From the NCBI RefSeq assembly GCF_000472925.1, contig NZ_AXAS01000008.1:164501-228500 (forward strand): 64,000 bases of DNA, given 5' to 3'. Positions 39,991 through 49,277 of the stretch are shown piece by piece (position 1 is the stretch's first letter; the number at the start of each line of letters is the position of its first letter). Origin of the DNA: Bradyrhizobium sp. Ec3.3. Its GTDB lineage: Bacteria > Pseudomonadota > Alphaproteobacteria > Rhizobiales > Xanthobacteraceae. A program made the translations under genes and the position numbers. The notes beneath the pieces are model-generated. The model saw only the letters and a list, made by a program, of their open reading frames with translations, ran no database searches and was not told the DNA's origin.

Positions 39991-40114
39991 GGTTCCCGAA
40001 GCACTGGTAGCGGCCTGCACGAAAATGATATGGGTGGGGTGAAACAGCGTTCAAGAGGGCGATAGCAGCGCCTTTTCGGCGCTCCCGCCCCTTGATTCCT
40101 GGCATTTCCTGCCC

Positions 40115-41062
40115 ATGACGCTGGTCTCGATTCCCGCCAATCCCGTTCCCGAAAACGTCGTCAGCGGCACCATCAAGACGCCCGACGGCGCCGAGCTGCG
40201 CTTTGCGCGCTGGGCGCCGCCTGCGGGGCGCAAGGGCACGGTCTGCGTCTTCACCGGCCGTAGCGAGCAGATCGAAAAATACTTCGAGACGGTGCGGGAT
40301 CTGCGCGATCGCGGCTTTGCGGTGGCGATGATCGACTGGCGCGGGCAGGGCCATTCCTCGCGCCGCCTGCGCGATCCACGCAAGGGCTATGTACGGTCCT
40401 TCTCCGACTTCGAGATCGACGTCGAGACCTTCGTGCAGCAGGTGGTGCTGCCGGATTGCCCGCCGCCCTTCTTCGCGCTCGCCCACTCCATGGGCGGCGC
40501 GGTGATGCTCAGGGTTGCACATTCCGGCAAGCGCTGGTTCGACCGCATGGTGCTGTCGGCGCCGATGATCGATCTGCCGGGCCGCGCCACCTCGTTTCCG
40601 TCGCGGGCCTTGCTCAGGACAATGCGGCTGCTCGGGCAGGGTGGCCGCTACATTCCCGGCGGCAACGACCGCATCACCGGCATGGATCCCTTCATCAACA
40701 ATCCCCTGACCAGCGATCCCGTGCGCTACGCGCGCAATGCCGCCCTCCTCGAGGAGGATCCGACGCTCGGCCTTGCCTCGCCAACGGTCGCCTGGGCCGA
40801 CACCGCGTGCCGTGCGATGCACACCTTTAAGGGCATGTCTTATCCGTCCGAGATCCGCCAGCCGATCCTGATGCTGGCGGCCTCCAACGACAGCATCGTT
40901 TCCACCGCCGCGATCGAGGAGTTCGCCTATCACTTGCGCGCCGGCTCTCACCTCGTGATCGCCGGTGCAAAGCACGAGATCCTCCAGGAGCAGGACCGTT
41001 ACCGCTCCCAGTTCTGGGCGGCCTTCGATGCCTTCGTCCCCGGCACGCCGCTGTTCGGGTGA
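40115..41062 (+). CDS. lysophospholipase-like alpha/beta hydrolase
   Basis: A 315-residue cytoplasmic serine hydrolase of the Hydrolase_4/PldB group. The cap-preceding motif is DWRGQGHSS, the nucleophile elbow HSMGG (Ser near residue 128), Asp lies near LAASNDSIV and His in IAGAKHEIL. The start at 40115 gives MTLVSIPANP. It is divergent from the Hsp20 gene. Likely acts on lysophospholipid or monoacylglycerol, which is inference from family. Confidence 0.9.
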   Translation: MTLVSIPANPVPENVVSGTIKTPDGAELRFARWAPPAGRKGTVCVFTGRSEQIEKYFETVRDLRDRGFAVAMIDWRGQGHSSRRLRDPRKGYVRSFSDFEIDVETFVQQVVLPDCPPPFFALAHSMGGAVMLRVAHSGKRWFDRMVLSAPMIDLPGRATSFPSRALLRTMRLLGQGGRYIPGGNDRITGMDPFINNPLTSDPVRYARNAALLEEDPTLGLASPTVAWADTACRAMHTFKGMSYPSEIRQPILMLAASNDSIVSTAAIEEFAYHLRAGSHLVIAGAKHEILQEQDRYRSQFWAAFDAFVPGTPLFG

Positions 41063-41116
41063 GGGGCGGGCGGTACGCTCCCACGTCCCGCTTGGGGGGC
41101 GAGGGAAGAAGGCGCG

Positions 41117-43924
41117 CTACAGCGTCTTCAGATACTCGATCAGGTCGTAGCGCTCTTGCTCTTTGAGCACGCGGCCGATGGTGCCGTCCTTGCCGGGACC
41201 CGGCGTGCCATCGAACGAGTGGCCGGCATTGCTGTTGCCGAACAGCTCGGTGCCGTCAGACGCTCGCGTCGAGAAACGCGACTGCCCGGTCTTGCAGCTC
41301 TCGCCGTCGACGACCGCGAATCCGACCTGTTTCGGATCGTAGTCGCGACCACCACCCATGCAGAACGATTTGGGGCGCTCGGCCGCGGGGCTCAGCATCC
41401 AGTAGAGCGAGGGCACCGATCCGTTGTGCAGGTAAGGCGCGGTGGCCCAGACGCCGTTGAGTGGGCGCGCGCGATACCAGGGCGGCGGCTCCTTTTTATC
41501 GGGCGGCTGCGGACCGGGGTTCGGGCAGTTCTTGCGCTTACCCCACCAGGCCTCCTGAACCTTCGGGTCGATCTTCGCATCGTCCATCGCCTTGCGGCTG
41601 ACGATGTCGACGAGCACCATCAGGCCGAGCGAGTACGGCATATCGGTCGAAGAGACATCCGGCAGGTTGCAGCTCCACCAGGCATTGAGTTTTTGCGTGG
41701 GATCGAGCTTGAGAAAGCCCGGCACCTGAACCGTTCGCGTCGCCAGCACACTGGCCTGAGCGGGATCGGTCCCCATGCCTTTGACGCCTTTCTGGACCTC
41801 GTTCAGGAATTTGTCGCTGCCGATGGTCTCCCAGCGCGTCGGGGTCCAAATGCTCTGGTCCGGAAATTCGGCGTCGAACACGGGATCGTTGACCGGCCCG
41901 AGATGGCACTCGGCGCAGATCTGCGCGTAGAGCTTACGGCCGTTCTTGACGCGGTCACCATCGATCTTCCAGGCATCATCGCCGAAGATGTCCGACGGCC
42001 ATTTCGGTGATGTCAGTCCCGAGAGCTGCTTTTTCGGATAGGGCGCCGACCCCTTCAGCAGATCCTCGATCCAGTTTAGATTCTTGATGTCCATCGACGA
42101 GCGGAACAGCGTGTCCTTGGGTGTATTGTCGGACAGATTGAGCAGCGCGGTCACGCCGAGCGCCTCGCCGGCGTTGCGGATCAGCGGTTGTTCGATGGAA
42201 GCGTCATATTGCGCGAATTTGAGCCAGGGCACGGTCCAGATCGGCGGGAAGCTGACCGGCGCGTCCTTGGCATGGAGATTCTTCTCGAAGCCGCTGAGGC
42301 CGCTGAGCGCCATGTCCTGGGAGAAGACCTGGTTGCCGATGCGGTTGAGCGCGTCGAGACGGCCGTATCCTTCCTCCGTGTCCTGCTGCTGCTCTTCCCG
42401 CTTCGTCTTCTCGTTGAACCTCGTCTTGCCGTCGATGGTCTTCTTGTAGGTCTTCTCCCAGTCGATCAGGAACGTGCTGATCGCACGCAGCTTCTGCTTC
42501 AGCGCATCGCGATCCGCATCGCTGGCGGAGGGTCCGAGCACACGGTCGGCGAAGCGCGTAAAGCGGCCCGGCACGAGGAGCGTGTAGGCGATCGACAGGC
42601 CGGTCGTGATCTCGAGCTTCCTCAGGTCGGTCATCGCCGGGCCGCCGTCGAAGCGGATGTCGATGCCTTTGTAGTGGATCTGGCCAGTGTGGCAGGCGGC
42701 GCAGGTCAGGCCGATCCGGTCCTCACCGATTTGGCCGGTCGTGGGATCGGGCACACCGGTCATGCGCGCAAAGCCGACGGGCAGGCCGTCGACGTTTTCA
42801 GCCTGGGTGCCCCAGTCAACCGGGGGATCCCAAAGCCGCGCCGGCACCGGCTTCGTCTTGTCGTAGACGTTGGCATAGCCGAACCGGCGCAGCGTGGTGT
42901 CGTCGGTGTTGATCGTCTGTGGGCTGGGGATGAAGCCGAAGCGCTGCAGATGGTCGCTGTCATGCAGCATCCCGGGTTTTGCGAAAAAATGAAGCCGCGG
43001 CTGCTCCAGCGCCATGAACCAGCGATAGGGCACCGGGAAGGTCGCGGTGCCCTGGCTTGCGTGATGAAACCAGTGTCGGTCCTCGAGCGCCCAGTTTTGC
43101 TCGAGCCAGTACGCGGCCCGGGGTTCGACGTGCTCCGGCAATGGCGGCGCCACCAGGTCCCCGAGGATGCCGGGCAGCATCGGCTGGAATTGATCGGGAA
43201 AACGCAGCGCCACGACGCCAAAGACGAGGAGCGCGGCGACGAGTCCGCCGGCAACGCGGAATATGAGCGAGGGCGGCGTGACCGGCTGGCTGACGACCCG
43301 CTGGGTGATCCTGTCAGGAAATTTGCGCTCGTTGAACAATGTCCTCACCTCGGCCACGCTGAGATAGCGGTCGTCACCCTGACCCTTGCCCATGATCTTG
43401 AGCAGGATCGGCCATTCGAACTTCATCAGGATCGGGTAGTACCAGCGCGATTGATTGCCGGCGCGCTTGAGATTGTCGTCCATGAAGGTCTGGATTTGCG
43501 AGGCGTTGAGCCCAGTCTCGGTGCCGCCGTCGGGATCGGCGTAGGTGCTGCCGAAACTTGCGAGCCGCGCGATCTCGTCCTCGTTGACGCTCCCGTCGAC
43601 GCCGAGGATGCGCGAGCCGGCACCGAGCTTGTCGAGCGGGCCGCCGCGCAGCCTATTGAGCTGCGCGCCCCAGAAGATGCTTTGCAGGATGTGACAGGCG
43701 CCGTTGGCGATCAGTGCAACGCCTCGGACCTGGATGCGGGCCGAGGTCTTCTTCAGCCCGGTCTCGCCGCTCGCATTCGCGATCGTTTGCGATAGCGTGC
43801 GGAGCGGGACGGTCCCGCCATCGACAAAGCCTTGGCCAACGAGGCCGCGCAGGAACGGACAGGGATTGTTCGGCGAGACCTGGATCGAGGGGTCGAGGGG
43901 GGGCTTCGAAGCGGGGTCATGCAT
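41117..43924 (-). CDS. RoxA-like di-heme cytochrome c fused to a heme-thiolate-peroxidase-like domain
   Basis: A 935-residue membrane protein in three parts. Residues 18-215 resemble fungal-type heme-thiolate peroxidases: a PCP motif at 21-23 (Cys22 as possible ligand), a GVDGS segment at 108-112 where the family has EGDxS or EHDxS, and a closing DDRYLSVAEVRTLFNER. One TM helix is at about 224-240. The rest looks like RoxA-type/peroxidase di-heme cytochromes, with CAACH at 408-412 and CAECH at 670-674. Basic residues before the TM put the N-domain in the cytoplasm and the hemes in the periplasm. The substrate is unknown. Confidence 0.75.
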   Translation of the reverse strand: MHDPASKPPLDPSIQVSPNNPCPFLRGLVGQGFVDGGTVPLRTLSQTIANASGETGLKKTSARIQVRGVALIANGACHILQSIFWGAQLNRLRGGPLDKLGAGSRILGVDGSVNEDEIARLASFGSTYADPDGGTETGLNASQIQTFMDDNLKRAGNQSRWYYPILMKFEWPILLKIMGKGQGDDRYLSVAEVRTLFNERKFPDRITQRVVSQPVTPPSLIFRVAGGLVAALLVFGVVALRFPDQFQPMLPGILGDLVAPPLPEHVEPRAAYWLEQNWALEDRHWFHHASQGTATFPVPYRWFMALEQPRLHFFAKPGMLHDSDHLQRFGFIPSPQTINTDDTTLRRFGYANVYDKTKPVPARLWDPPVDWGTQAENVDGLPVGFARMTGVPDPTTGQIGEDRIGLTCAACHTGQIHYKGIDIRFDGGPAMTDLRKLEITTGLSIAYTLLVPGRFTRFADRVLGPSASDADRDALKQKLRAISTFLIDWEKTYKKTIDGKTRFNEKTKREEQQQDTEEGYGRLDALNRIGNQVFSQDMALSGLSGFEKNLHAKDAPVSFPPIWTVPWLKFAQYDASIEQPLIRNAGEALGVTALLNLSDNTPKDTLFRSSMDIKNLNWIEDLLKGSAPYPKKQLSGLTSPKWPSDIFGDDAWKIDGDRVKNGRKLYAQICAECHLGPVNDPVFDAEFPDQSIWTPTRWETIGSDKFLNEVQKGVKGMGTDPAQASVLATRTVQVPGFLKLDPTQKLNAWWSCNLPDVSSTDMPYSLGLMVLVDIVSRKAMDDAKIDPKVQEAWWGKRKNCPNPGPQPPDKKEPPPWYRARPLNGVWATAPYLHNGSVPSLYWMLSPAAERPKSFCMGGGRDYDPKQVGFAVVDGESCKTGQSRFSTRASDGTELFGNSNAGHSFDGTPGPGKDGTIGRVLKEQERYDLIEYLKTL

Positions 43925-44112
43925 GGCCCAAAATCCTGAAAATAGCGAATCGTGAAAAGCAGACGCGCCGATAGAGCGCGGAAAATCCTAACAAAGATAA
44001 AGCGCTGGACCGGCAGCTTATGCTACTACAGCGTGCAACGAAGTGTGGCCGAATTCGCTGTCCTGTCAACAGAAGCGCGCGTGACGGCGCCGCCCTGTTG
44101 CGGTTTGCGCTC

Positions 44113-45909
44113 TTAGGAATCGGCGGCGCGTTTGACGTCGCTCTGGACGAGGCTGAGCTTGACGAGCGGGACGCCCGCCTTCAGGAGCCCTTCGCGGTAA
44201 TGGGCGAGGTCCGAAGCCTGCTTCCAGTGAAAATTCCTCAGGTGCCGCTCGACCGTCAGGCTCGGGTAGTTGCTCATCAGCACCTCGGCCGCCTCAGTGG
44301 CTTCTTCGGCCCGTCCGAGCTGCGCCAGTGCCGCGGCGCGGATCGCGAGCGCCTGCATGTGGTTCGGATTGATGTAGAGCTGCTCCCGCGCCCACGACAA
44401 CGTCGCGTCGTATTGGCCCAACATATAATGGCTGAACGCGTTCAGCGCCGCCCATTGGTAGCGCGGATCGCTGTTGCCGCGCTGCGCCGCCATCGAGAAC
44501 AGCTCGATCGCCTGGCGATGCTCGCCGATGACGAAGTGGCAGATGCCGAGCACGCCGCGCGCGCCCATGTCGTAGGGGTTGAGCGCGACCGCGCGCTTGG
44601 CGGCGTCCATCGCGGCCTCGTAATGCCCGTCCTGCGCATGAACCCAGGACAGGATCGAGAATGCGAAAGAGGAGCGCGGGTCGAGCCGGACACTGGTCTC
44701 GGCCAGATGCATCGCCGCGACCCACATCTCGCGCGAGCCCTTGACCCAGCCGAACTGGATGCTCTGGAGCTGGATCGTGGCGAGATAGGCATGCGCGATC
44801 GACAGCTTGGGATCGAGCGAGATCGCTTCCTTGAACAGCGCGATGGCGGTGTCGAAGTCCTCCTTGGTCTGCCGGTAGTAGTGTGACAGCCCCTTCAGGA
44901 AGCGGTCCCAGGCGGTGACGTCGTTGGTCTGGCGCGCTGGAGCGGAGGCTTCCGCACGGAAAATTTCGGTCGCGATCGCAGCCGACAGGTTGGTCGTGAT
45001 CTCGTCCTGCATGGCGAAGAGGTCGCCGATGTCGCGGTCGTAGCGGCCGGTCCAGAGCTGCTCGCCGGTCTCCGGCGCGATCAGCTCGGCCGTGACGCGG
45101 ATCTTGCTGCCGGCGCGCCGCACCGAACCCTGGATCAAGTAGGTCGCGTCGATCTCGCGCGCGATCAGCCGGGTCGAGAGGTTCCTGCCCTTGAAGGCGA
45201 AGGTCGAGTTGCGGCTGAGCACGCGATAGAAGGATTGCAGGGCCAGCGCGTGAATCAGATCCTCGGTGAGGCCGTCGGAGAAATATTCGTCGCCGGCGTC
45301 GCTCAAATTGGCAAAGGGCAGCACGCCCACGATAGCGGTGCGATATTGCTGCGGCAGCGCCGAGACCTCTTTGGTCTGCGCCACCTGAGCGGACGTGCCG
45401 TCCGGCGTCCAGGTGAAGACGCCGATCGGCTCCTTGATGTTCTTGAAGCGGTGCGTCCCGGCGTTGGCCAGCGGCATGTTGAGGTGCTTGCCGGCCTCGC
45501 CAAAGGCCTTGGCCGAGATTGCGAACCCGCCGGGGCTCGCCACCGATTCGAGGCGGACGGCGATGTTGACGTCGTCGCCGAACACCTCGTCCTCGTCGGC
45601 GATGATGTCGCCCATGTGGATCCCGAGTCGGAACTGCATGGCGCGGTCGGCGGGCAGGTGGTCGTTGCGCTCCGCCATCAGGAGTTGCATCGCGATCGCG
45701 GCTTCGGTCGCGCCGACGATGCTGGGGAATTCCAGCAGGAAGCCGTCGCCGGTGTTCTTCACGACGCGGCCTCCATGATTGAGGATAATGGGATGGATCG
45801 CACTGCGATGGGCCTTGAAGGCGGCATGGGTGCCGGCCTCGTCAGTGCCCATCATGCGCGAATAGCCGGCGACGTCGGCGCAGACGATGGCGGCCAGGCG
45901 TCTCTCCAT
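44113..45909 (-). CDS. adenylate/guanylate cyclase with TolB-like and TPR domains
   Basis: A 598-residue protein. Residues 1-170 are a class III cyclase domain (RRLAAIVCADVAGYSRMM; metal Asp12 and Asp55 in NTGDGF). A TolB-like segment follows (IVGVLPFANLSDAGDEYFSDGLTEDLIHAL) and then about seven TPR units (e.g. LSIAHAYLATIQ, HYEAAMDAAKRAVALNPYD). This arrangement is frequent in Bradyrhizobium. ATG 45909 (MERRL) is the usual start of the cyclase domain; the frame back to 46140 lacks support. Product and trigger are unknown. Confidence 0.9.
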   Translation of the reverse strand: MERRLAAIVCADVAGYSRMMGTDEAGTHAAFKAHRSAIHPIILNHGGRVVKNTGDGFLLEFPSIVGATEAAIAMQLLMAERNDHLPADRAMQFRLGIHMGDIIADEDEVFGDDVNIAVRLESVASPGGFAISAKAFGEAGKHLNMPLANAGTHRFKNIKEPIGVFTWTPDGTSAQVAQTKEVSALPQQYRTAIVGVLPFANLSDAGDEYFSDGLTEDLIHALALQSFYRVLSRNSTFAFKGRNLSTRLIAREIDATYLIQGSVRRAGSKIRVTAELIAPETGEQLWTGRYDRDIGDLFAMQDEITTNLSAAIATEIFRAEASAPARQTNDVTAWDRFLKGLSHYYRQTKEDFDTAIALFKEAISLDPKLSIAHAYLATIQLQSIQFGWVKGSREMWVAAMHLAETSVRLDPRSSFAFSILSWVHAQDGHYEAAMDAAKRAVALNPYDMGARGVLGICHFVIGEHRQAIELFSMAAQRGNSDPRYQWAALNAFSHYMLGQYDATLSWAREQLYINPNHMQALAIRAAALAQLGRAEEATEAAEVLMSNYPSLTVERHLRNFHWKQASDLAHYREGLLKAGVPLVKLSLVQSDVKRAADS

Positions 45910-46129
45910 ATTCTCGCGGGCTCCAAGGGATCGGGAACCGGCCACCGGCGTGACGGTCTTCCGCGAATCCGTGCATTTCCAGAACCTACCCCTTATAGAG
46001 CACGCGCAGGCAAGCGGAAGTATGATCCGCATTGCAATTTCGTTGCAAATCCTAGGCAAATCCGGTGGTGGACGCAGCTCGCCGAACCGACTAAGCCGGC
46101 CGCTTGGGTGGCCTTCAGGGACGCGAGAC

Positions 46130-46765
46130 ATGCTCGGCATTCACGAACTCTGGCTCTTCGTCCTGTCGGGCGTGGCCCTCAACATCACGCCGGGACCGGA
46201 TACGGTCTATGTCATCGGCCGCAGCATGCAATTGGGCTGGCGCGGCGGCGCCGCGGCGGCGTTCGGCATCAGTTGCGGCTGCTTATTCCACGTCACGGGC
46301 GCGGCAATCGGTCTCTCCGCACTGCTGATGGCCTCGTCCACCGCGTTTTCGGTCGTGAAGCTGGTGGGTGCTGCCTATCTCGTGCTGACCGGTTTGCAGA
46401 TGCTGTGGTCGCGGCCGGTGCTCGCGGGTTCCCTGACGGGCGAGGATGGGCGGACGCCGCTGCGGCGAGTCTTCCTCCAGGGCGTCTTCACCAACGCGCT
46501 CAATCCCAAGGTCGCGCTGTTCTTCCTGGCCTTCCTGCCGCAATTCGTCGCAGTCGATGCCCCGCACAAGCCGCTCGCCTTCCTGACGCTCGGCCTGATC
46601 TTCATCTGCACGGGCACTTTGTGGTCGCTGTTCCTGGCGGCGTTTGCCGCGAAGGCTGCGCTGCGGCTCCGGCGGTCCGACGGAATCATCGCCTGGATCA
46701 ACCGCGCGCTCGGCGGGCTCTTCGTCTATCTCGGCTTCCGCGTTGCGATGCTGGAAGCGCGCTAA
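46130..46765 (+). CDS. LysE/RhtB family exporter
   Basis: A 211-residue inner-membrane exporter with six TM segments. The N-terminal ALNITPGPDTVYVIGRSMQLG is the family's signature, and the loop GVFTNALNPKVALFFLAFLPQF is also conserved. It should export amino acids or homoserine-like compounds. ATG 46130 follows AGGGACGCGAGAC. It is divergent from the cyclase gene and its stop overlaps the TauE stop by four bases on the other strand. Confidence 0.92.
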   Translation: MLGIHELWLFVLSGVALNITPGPDTVYVIGRSMQLGWRGGAAAAFGISCGCLFHVTGAAIGLSALLMASSTAFSVVKLVGAAYLVLTGLQMLWSRPVLAGSLTGEDGRTPLRRVFLQGVFTNALNPKVALFFLAFLPQFVAVDAPHKPLAFLTLGLIFICTGTLWSLFLAAFAAKAALRLRRSDGIIAWINRALGGLFVYLGFRVAMLEAR

Positions 46766-47514
46766 ATAAACTCTTTCAGCAGCGCGCTGCCGGCGAGGTA
46801 GAGTCCGAGCAGGACCATCGCGATCAAAAACCAGCGGCGAAACGTCTCGGCCGGCATCTTCGAGCGCAGCGACTGGCCGATGAACATGCCGGCAAAGGCG
46901 CAGGCCATGGCGACGATGCCCGGCACGGCGTTGGCTGGTGTCAGTAGTCCGCCCGCGGTGAGGTTGAAGGCGAGCGCGAGCGTTGCGACCGTGAAGAACA
47001 CGCCGAGCGCCTGCACCAACTCGTCCTTCTCCATGCCGATCGCCTGCATGAACGGCATCGATGGAATCACCTGCACGCCGGTCGAGGCCGAGATCACGCC
47101 GGTGACGACGCCGACGGCGCCGCCGACCCATTTCTCGTTCCTTGGCGCGACACGAAACTGGAACTTGTTCAGCCCGACGATCGCGTAGATCACCAGCAGC
47201 AGGCCGAGCACCACAGAGCCGTAGCGCGCATAGGGGCCGGTCAGCGCGCCGGCATTGAGCCAGCTCCCGATCACGGTGCCGAGCATCAGCGGCCACAGCC
47301 GGCGGAGGATGTCGAGCAAATGAGGGCCGACGAAAGTCTGCCAGATGTTGGTGATGATTGCCGGCACGATGACGATGGCGATCGCCCGGCCCGGCGCCAT
47401 GGTCACTGCGAGCAGGCCCATCGACACGGTTGGCAGGCCGAGCCCGATCACGCCCTTGACGAATCCGGCAGTCAGGAAGACGGCGGCAATGAGAATGATG
47501 AGCGGGTCGATCAT
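46762..47514 (-). CDS. TauE/SafE family permease
   Basis: A 250-residue eight-TM protein of the TauE/SafE family. Each half opens with a related motif (FVKGVIGLGLPTVSMGLLAV and TGVISASTGVQVIPSMPFMQ). Members export sulfite, sulfoacetate or other organic acids. ATG 47514 lies 93 bases from the divergent LysR gene, which is the likely regulator. Confidence 0.9.
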   Translation of the reverse strand: MIDPLIILIAAVFLTAGFVKGVIGLGLPTVSMGLLAVTMAPGRAIAIVIVPAIITNIWQTFVGPHLLDILRRLWPLMLGTVIGSWLNAGALTGPYARYGSVVLGLLLVIYAIVGLNKFQFRVAPRNEKWVGGAVGVVTGVISASTGVQVIPSMPFMQAIGMEKDELVQALGVFFTVATLALAFNLTAGGLLTPANAVPGIVAMACAFAGMFIGQSLRSKMPAETFRRWFLIAMVLLGLYLAGSALLKEFI

Positions 47515-47568
47515 GCCGGCCACATTGACCGATCGGTGGAGAAGGCACAATCTGGAGGTTACGGAGAC

Positions 47569-47591
47569 AGCCTTCGCCTAGGACGAAGGCT
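47569..47591. promoter_or_regulatory. dyad between the TauE and LysR genes
   Basis: AGCCTTCG (47569-47576) and CGAAGGCT (47584-47591) are perfect complements with a 7-base centre, containing the T-N11-A pattern of LysR-type sites. It lies 17 bases before the LysR start, where it could serve autorepression or form an mRNA hairpin. Confidence 0.55.
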
Positions 47592-47607
47592 AAAGGAGAT
47601 TTGTCCC

Positions 47608-48501
47608 GTGCGATTCGACCTTGTTGACCTCCAGCTCTTCATCGCGGTGGCGGACCAGCGCAGCATCACCCGCGGCGCCGAGCGCTCGCATCTGGCGCTG
47701 GCCTCCGCAAGCGCACGGATCAAGGGCCTGGAGGACGCGTTCGGCGTAGCGCTTCTGAAGCGCGGACGGCGCGGCGTGGAATTGACCGCCGCGGGCGAAA
47801 GCCTGCTCGATCATGCGCGGCTCGTCATCCACCAGGTCGAGGCAATGCGCGGCGATCTCGCGGGCTTTGCCAGCGGCGTGCGTGCGAGCGTGCTGTTGCT
47901 CGCCAACACGTCGGGGCTGTCGGAGCACCTGCCGCGGGCGCTCGCAACTTTCCTGCGCGAGCATCCCGACATCAACGTCGACGTGGAGGAGCGCGAGAGC
48001 GCCGATATCGCGACCGCGATCGCGAGCGGCGCTGCCGATCTCGGCTTCGCCGCCGAGCACGCTTTGCCCGACAGCATCGAGCGATTCCTGTTCAGCGAGG
48101 ACCGGCTAACCCTCGTGGCCGCCCGGCGCAGCGAGCTCGGTAGTCGCCGCCAGATCGATTTCCAGGAAGTGGCGGATCGCGATTTCGTCGGCCTGACGGC
48201 ATCGACCGCGTTGCAGGTTCATATCGCGCGGCATGCGGCGAAGCTCGGCGCGCGTCTGCGCGTCCGTGCCCGCTTGCGCGATTTCGATGCGATCTGCCAG
48301 ATGGTCGCTGCCGATGTCGGGGTCGCCGTCGTTCCGGAGACTGCGGCGAAGCGCTGCGCGCGATCGATGCCGATCGTGGCGATCCGGATCCGCGACGGTT
48401 GGGCCAATCGGAGGTTGACGATCTGCGCCCGAAGCTTCAAGGCATTGCCTCGCCCGGCCAAGCAACTGGTCGAGTACCTTCGCGCCGCAGTTCAGAGGTG
48501 A
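47608..48501 (+). CDS. LysR family transcriptional regulator
   Basis: A 297-residue regulator. The HTH spans about residues 2-60 (LVDLQLFIAVADQRSITRGAERSHLALASASARIKGLED), then comes a periplasmic-binding-like effector domain. GTG 47608 is fixed by AAAGGAGAT eight bases upstream; the longer frame to 47320 runs through TauE. It is divergent from TauE, and six bases ahead of the GST gene, so both are candidate targets. Confidence 0.93.
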   Translation: MRFDLVDLQLFIAVADQRSITRGAERSHLALASASARIKGLEDAFGVALLKRGRRGVELTAAGESLLDHARLVIHQVEAMRGDLAGFASGVRASVLLLANTSGLSEHLPRALATFLREHPDINVDVEERESADIATAIASGAADLGFAAEHALPDSIERFLFSEDRLTLVAARRSELGSRRQIDFQEVADRDFVGLTASTALQVHIARHAAKLGARLRVRARLRDFDAICQMVAADVGVAVVPETAAKRCARSMPIVAIRIRDGWANRRLTICARSFKALPRPAKQLVEYLRAAVQR

Positions 48502-48507
48502 GACCAT

Positions 48508-49155
48508 ATGTTGAAGGTGTGGGGACGACGCAGCTCGTTCAATGTGCAGAAAGTGATGTGGCTGATCGGCGAACTCGATCTCGCCCACGAGCACATCAAT
48601 GCCGGCGGCTCCTTTGGCGGCCTCGATGCGCCGGAATTTCTGGCGATGAATCCGCACGGCCGTGTTCCGGTCATCGATGATGGCGGGACGATCGTCTGGG
48701 AATCGCATGCCATCCTTCGCTATCTCGCGGCGCGCCACGGGGCGGAACGCTTTTGGTCGGAGGATCCGGCCGTGCGGGCGCGCGTCGACGGCTGGATGGA
48801 CTGGTCGCAGACTGCGCTACAGCCGGATTTTCTCAACGGCGTGTTCTGGGGTTTCTTCCGCACGCCCGAGGACCAGCGCAATTGGCCGGCAATCCGCGCA
48901 GCCCTTGCGCGCTGCGTGCAGCATTTCACCAAGCTGGAACGGCTCCTCGAACAGCGATCGTTCCTGCTCGGTGCGGAGTTGTCGCTTGCCGACATCACGG
49001 CCGGCACGTCGCTCTACCGCTATTTCGAACTGGAGATCGAGCGCCCCGCGCTGCCGGCGGTCGAGCGCTGGTACCGCACACTGCAGGAGCGGGCGGCGTT
49101 TCGCACGCATGTGATGATTCCGTTTGGGGAATTGCGCGGCCGTCTCGCCTATTAG
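48508..49155 (+). CDS. glutathione S-transferase
   Basis: A 215-residue GST with an N-terminal thioredoxin-like domain (MLKVWGRRSSFNVQKVMWLIGEL; Ser/Asn at residues 10-12 as likely activating residues, GRVPVIDDGGTIVWESHAIL as the glutathione-binding cis-Pro segment) and a helical C-terminal domain (SFLLGAELSLADITAG). It starts six bases after the LysR stop. The substrate is unknown; detoxification is the default inference. Confidence 0.92.
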   Translation: MLKVWGRRSSFNVQKVMWLIGELDLAHEHINAGGSFGGLDAPEFLAMNPHGRVPVIDDGGTIVWESHAILRYLAARHGAERFWSEDPAVRARVDGWMDWSQTALQPDFLNGVFWGFFRTPEDQRNWPAIRAALARCVQHFTKLERLLEQRSFLLGAELSLADITAGTSLYRYFELEIERPALPAVERWYRTLQERAAFRTHVMIPFGELRGRLAY

Positions 49156-49230
49156 AGCATGATCCGGAAAAGTGTGAAGCGGTTTTCCCTCGCGACAAAC
49201 GCGGAACGCGTTTTGCGCGGAGATCATGCT
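49155..49230. repeat. REP-like palindrome, family D
   Basis: The arms AGCATGATC and GATCATGCT are perfect complements framing GGAAAAGTG...GCGGTTTTCC and GCGGAACGCGTTTTGCGC. This AGCATGATCCGGAAAAGTG element is widespread in Bradyrhizobium and relatives. It starts on the last base of the GST stop codon. Confidence 0.8.
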
Positions 49231-49243
49231 AAAACAATAAGCC

Positions 49244-49273
49244 AAAGCGCGATGACTATTCACATCGCGCTTT
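49244..49273. terminator. terminator-like hairpin between GST and Bug genes
   Basis: AAAGCGCGATG (49244-49254) and CATCGCGCTTT (49263-49273) form a perfect 11-bp stem with an 8-base loop between two convergent genes. The T-tract is short, so termination is likely but not certain. Confidence 0.65.
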
Positions 49274-49277
49274 AGCG

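Noticed and set aside
42188..43795. 535-residue plus-strand frame opposite the cytochrome fusion
   Set aside because: Low-complexity antisense; the minus frame has CxxCH motifs and a TM segment.
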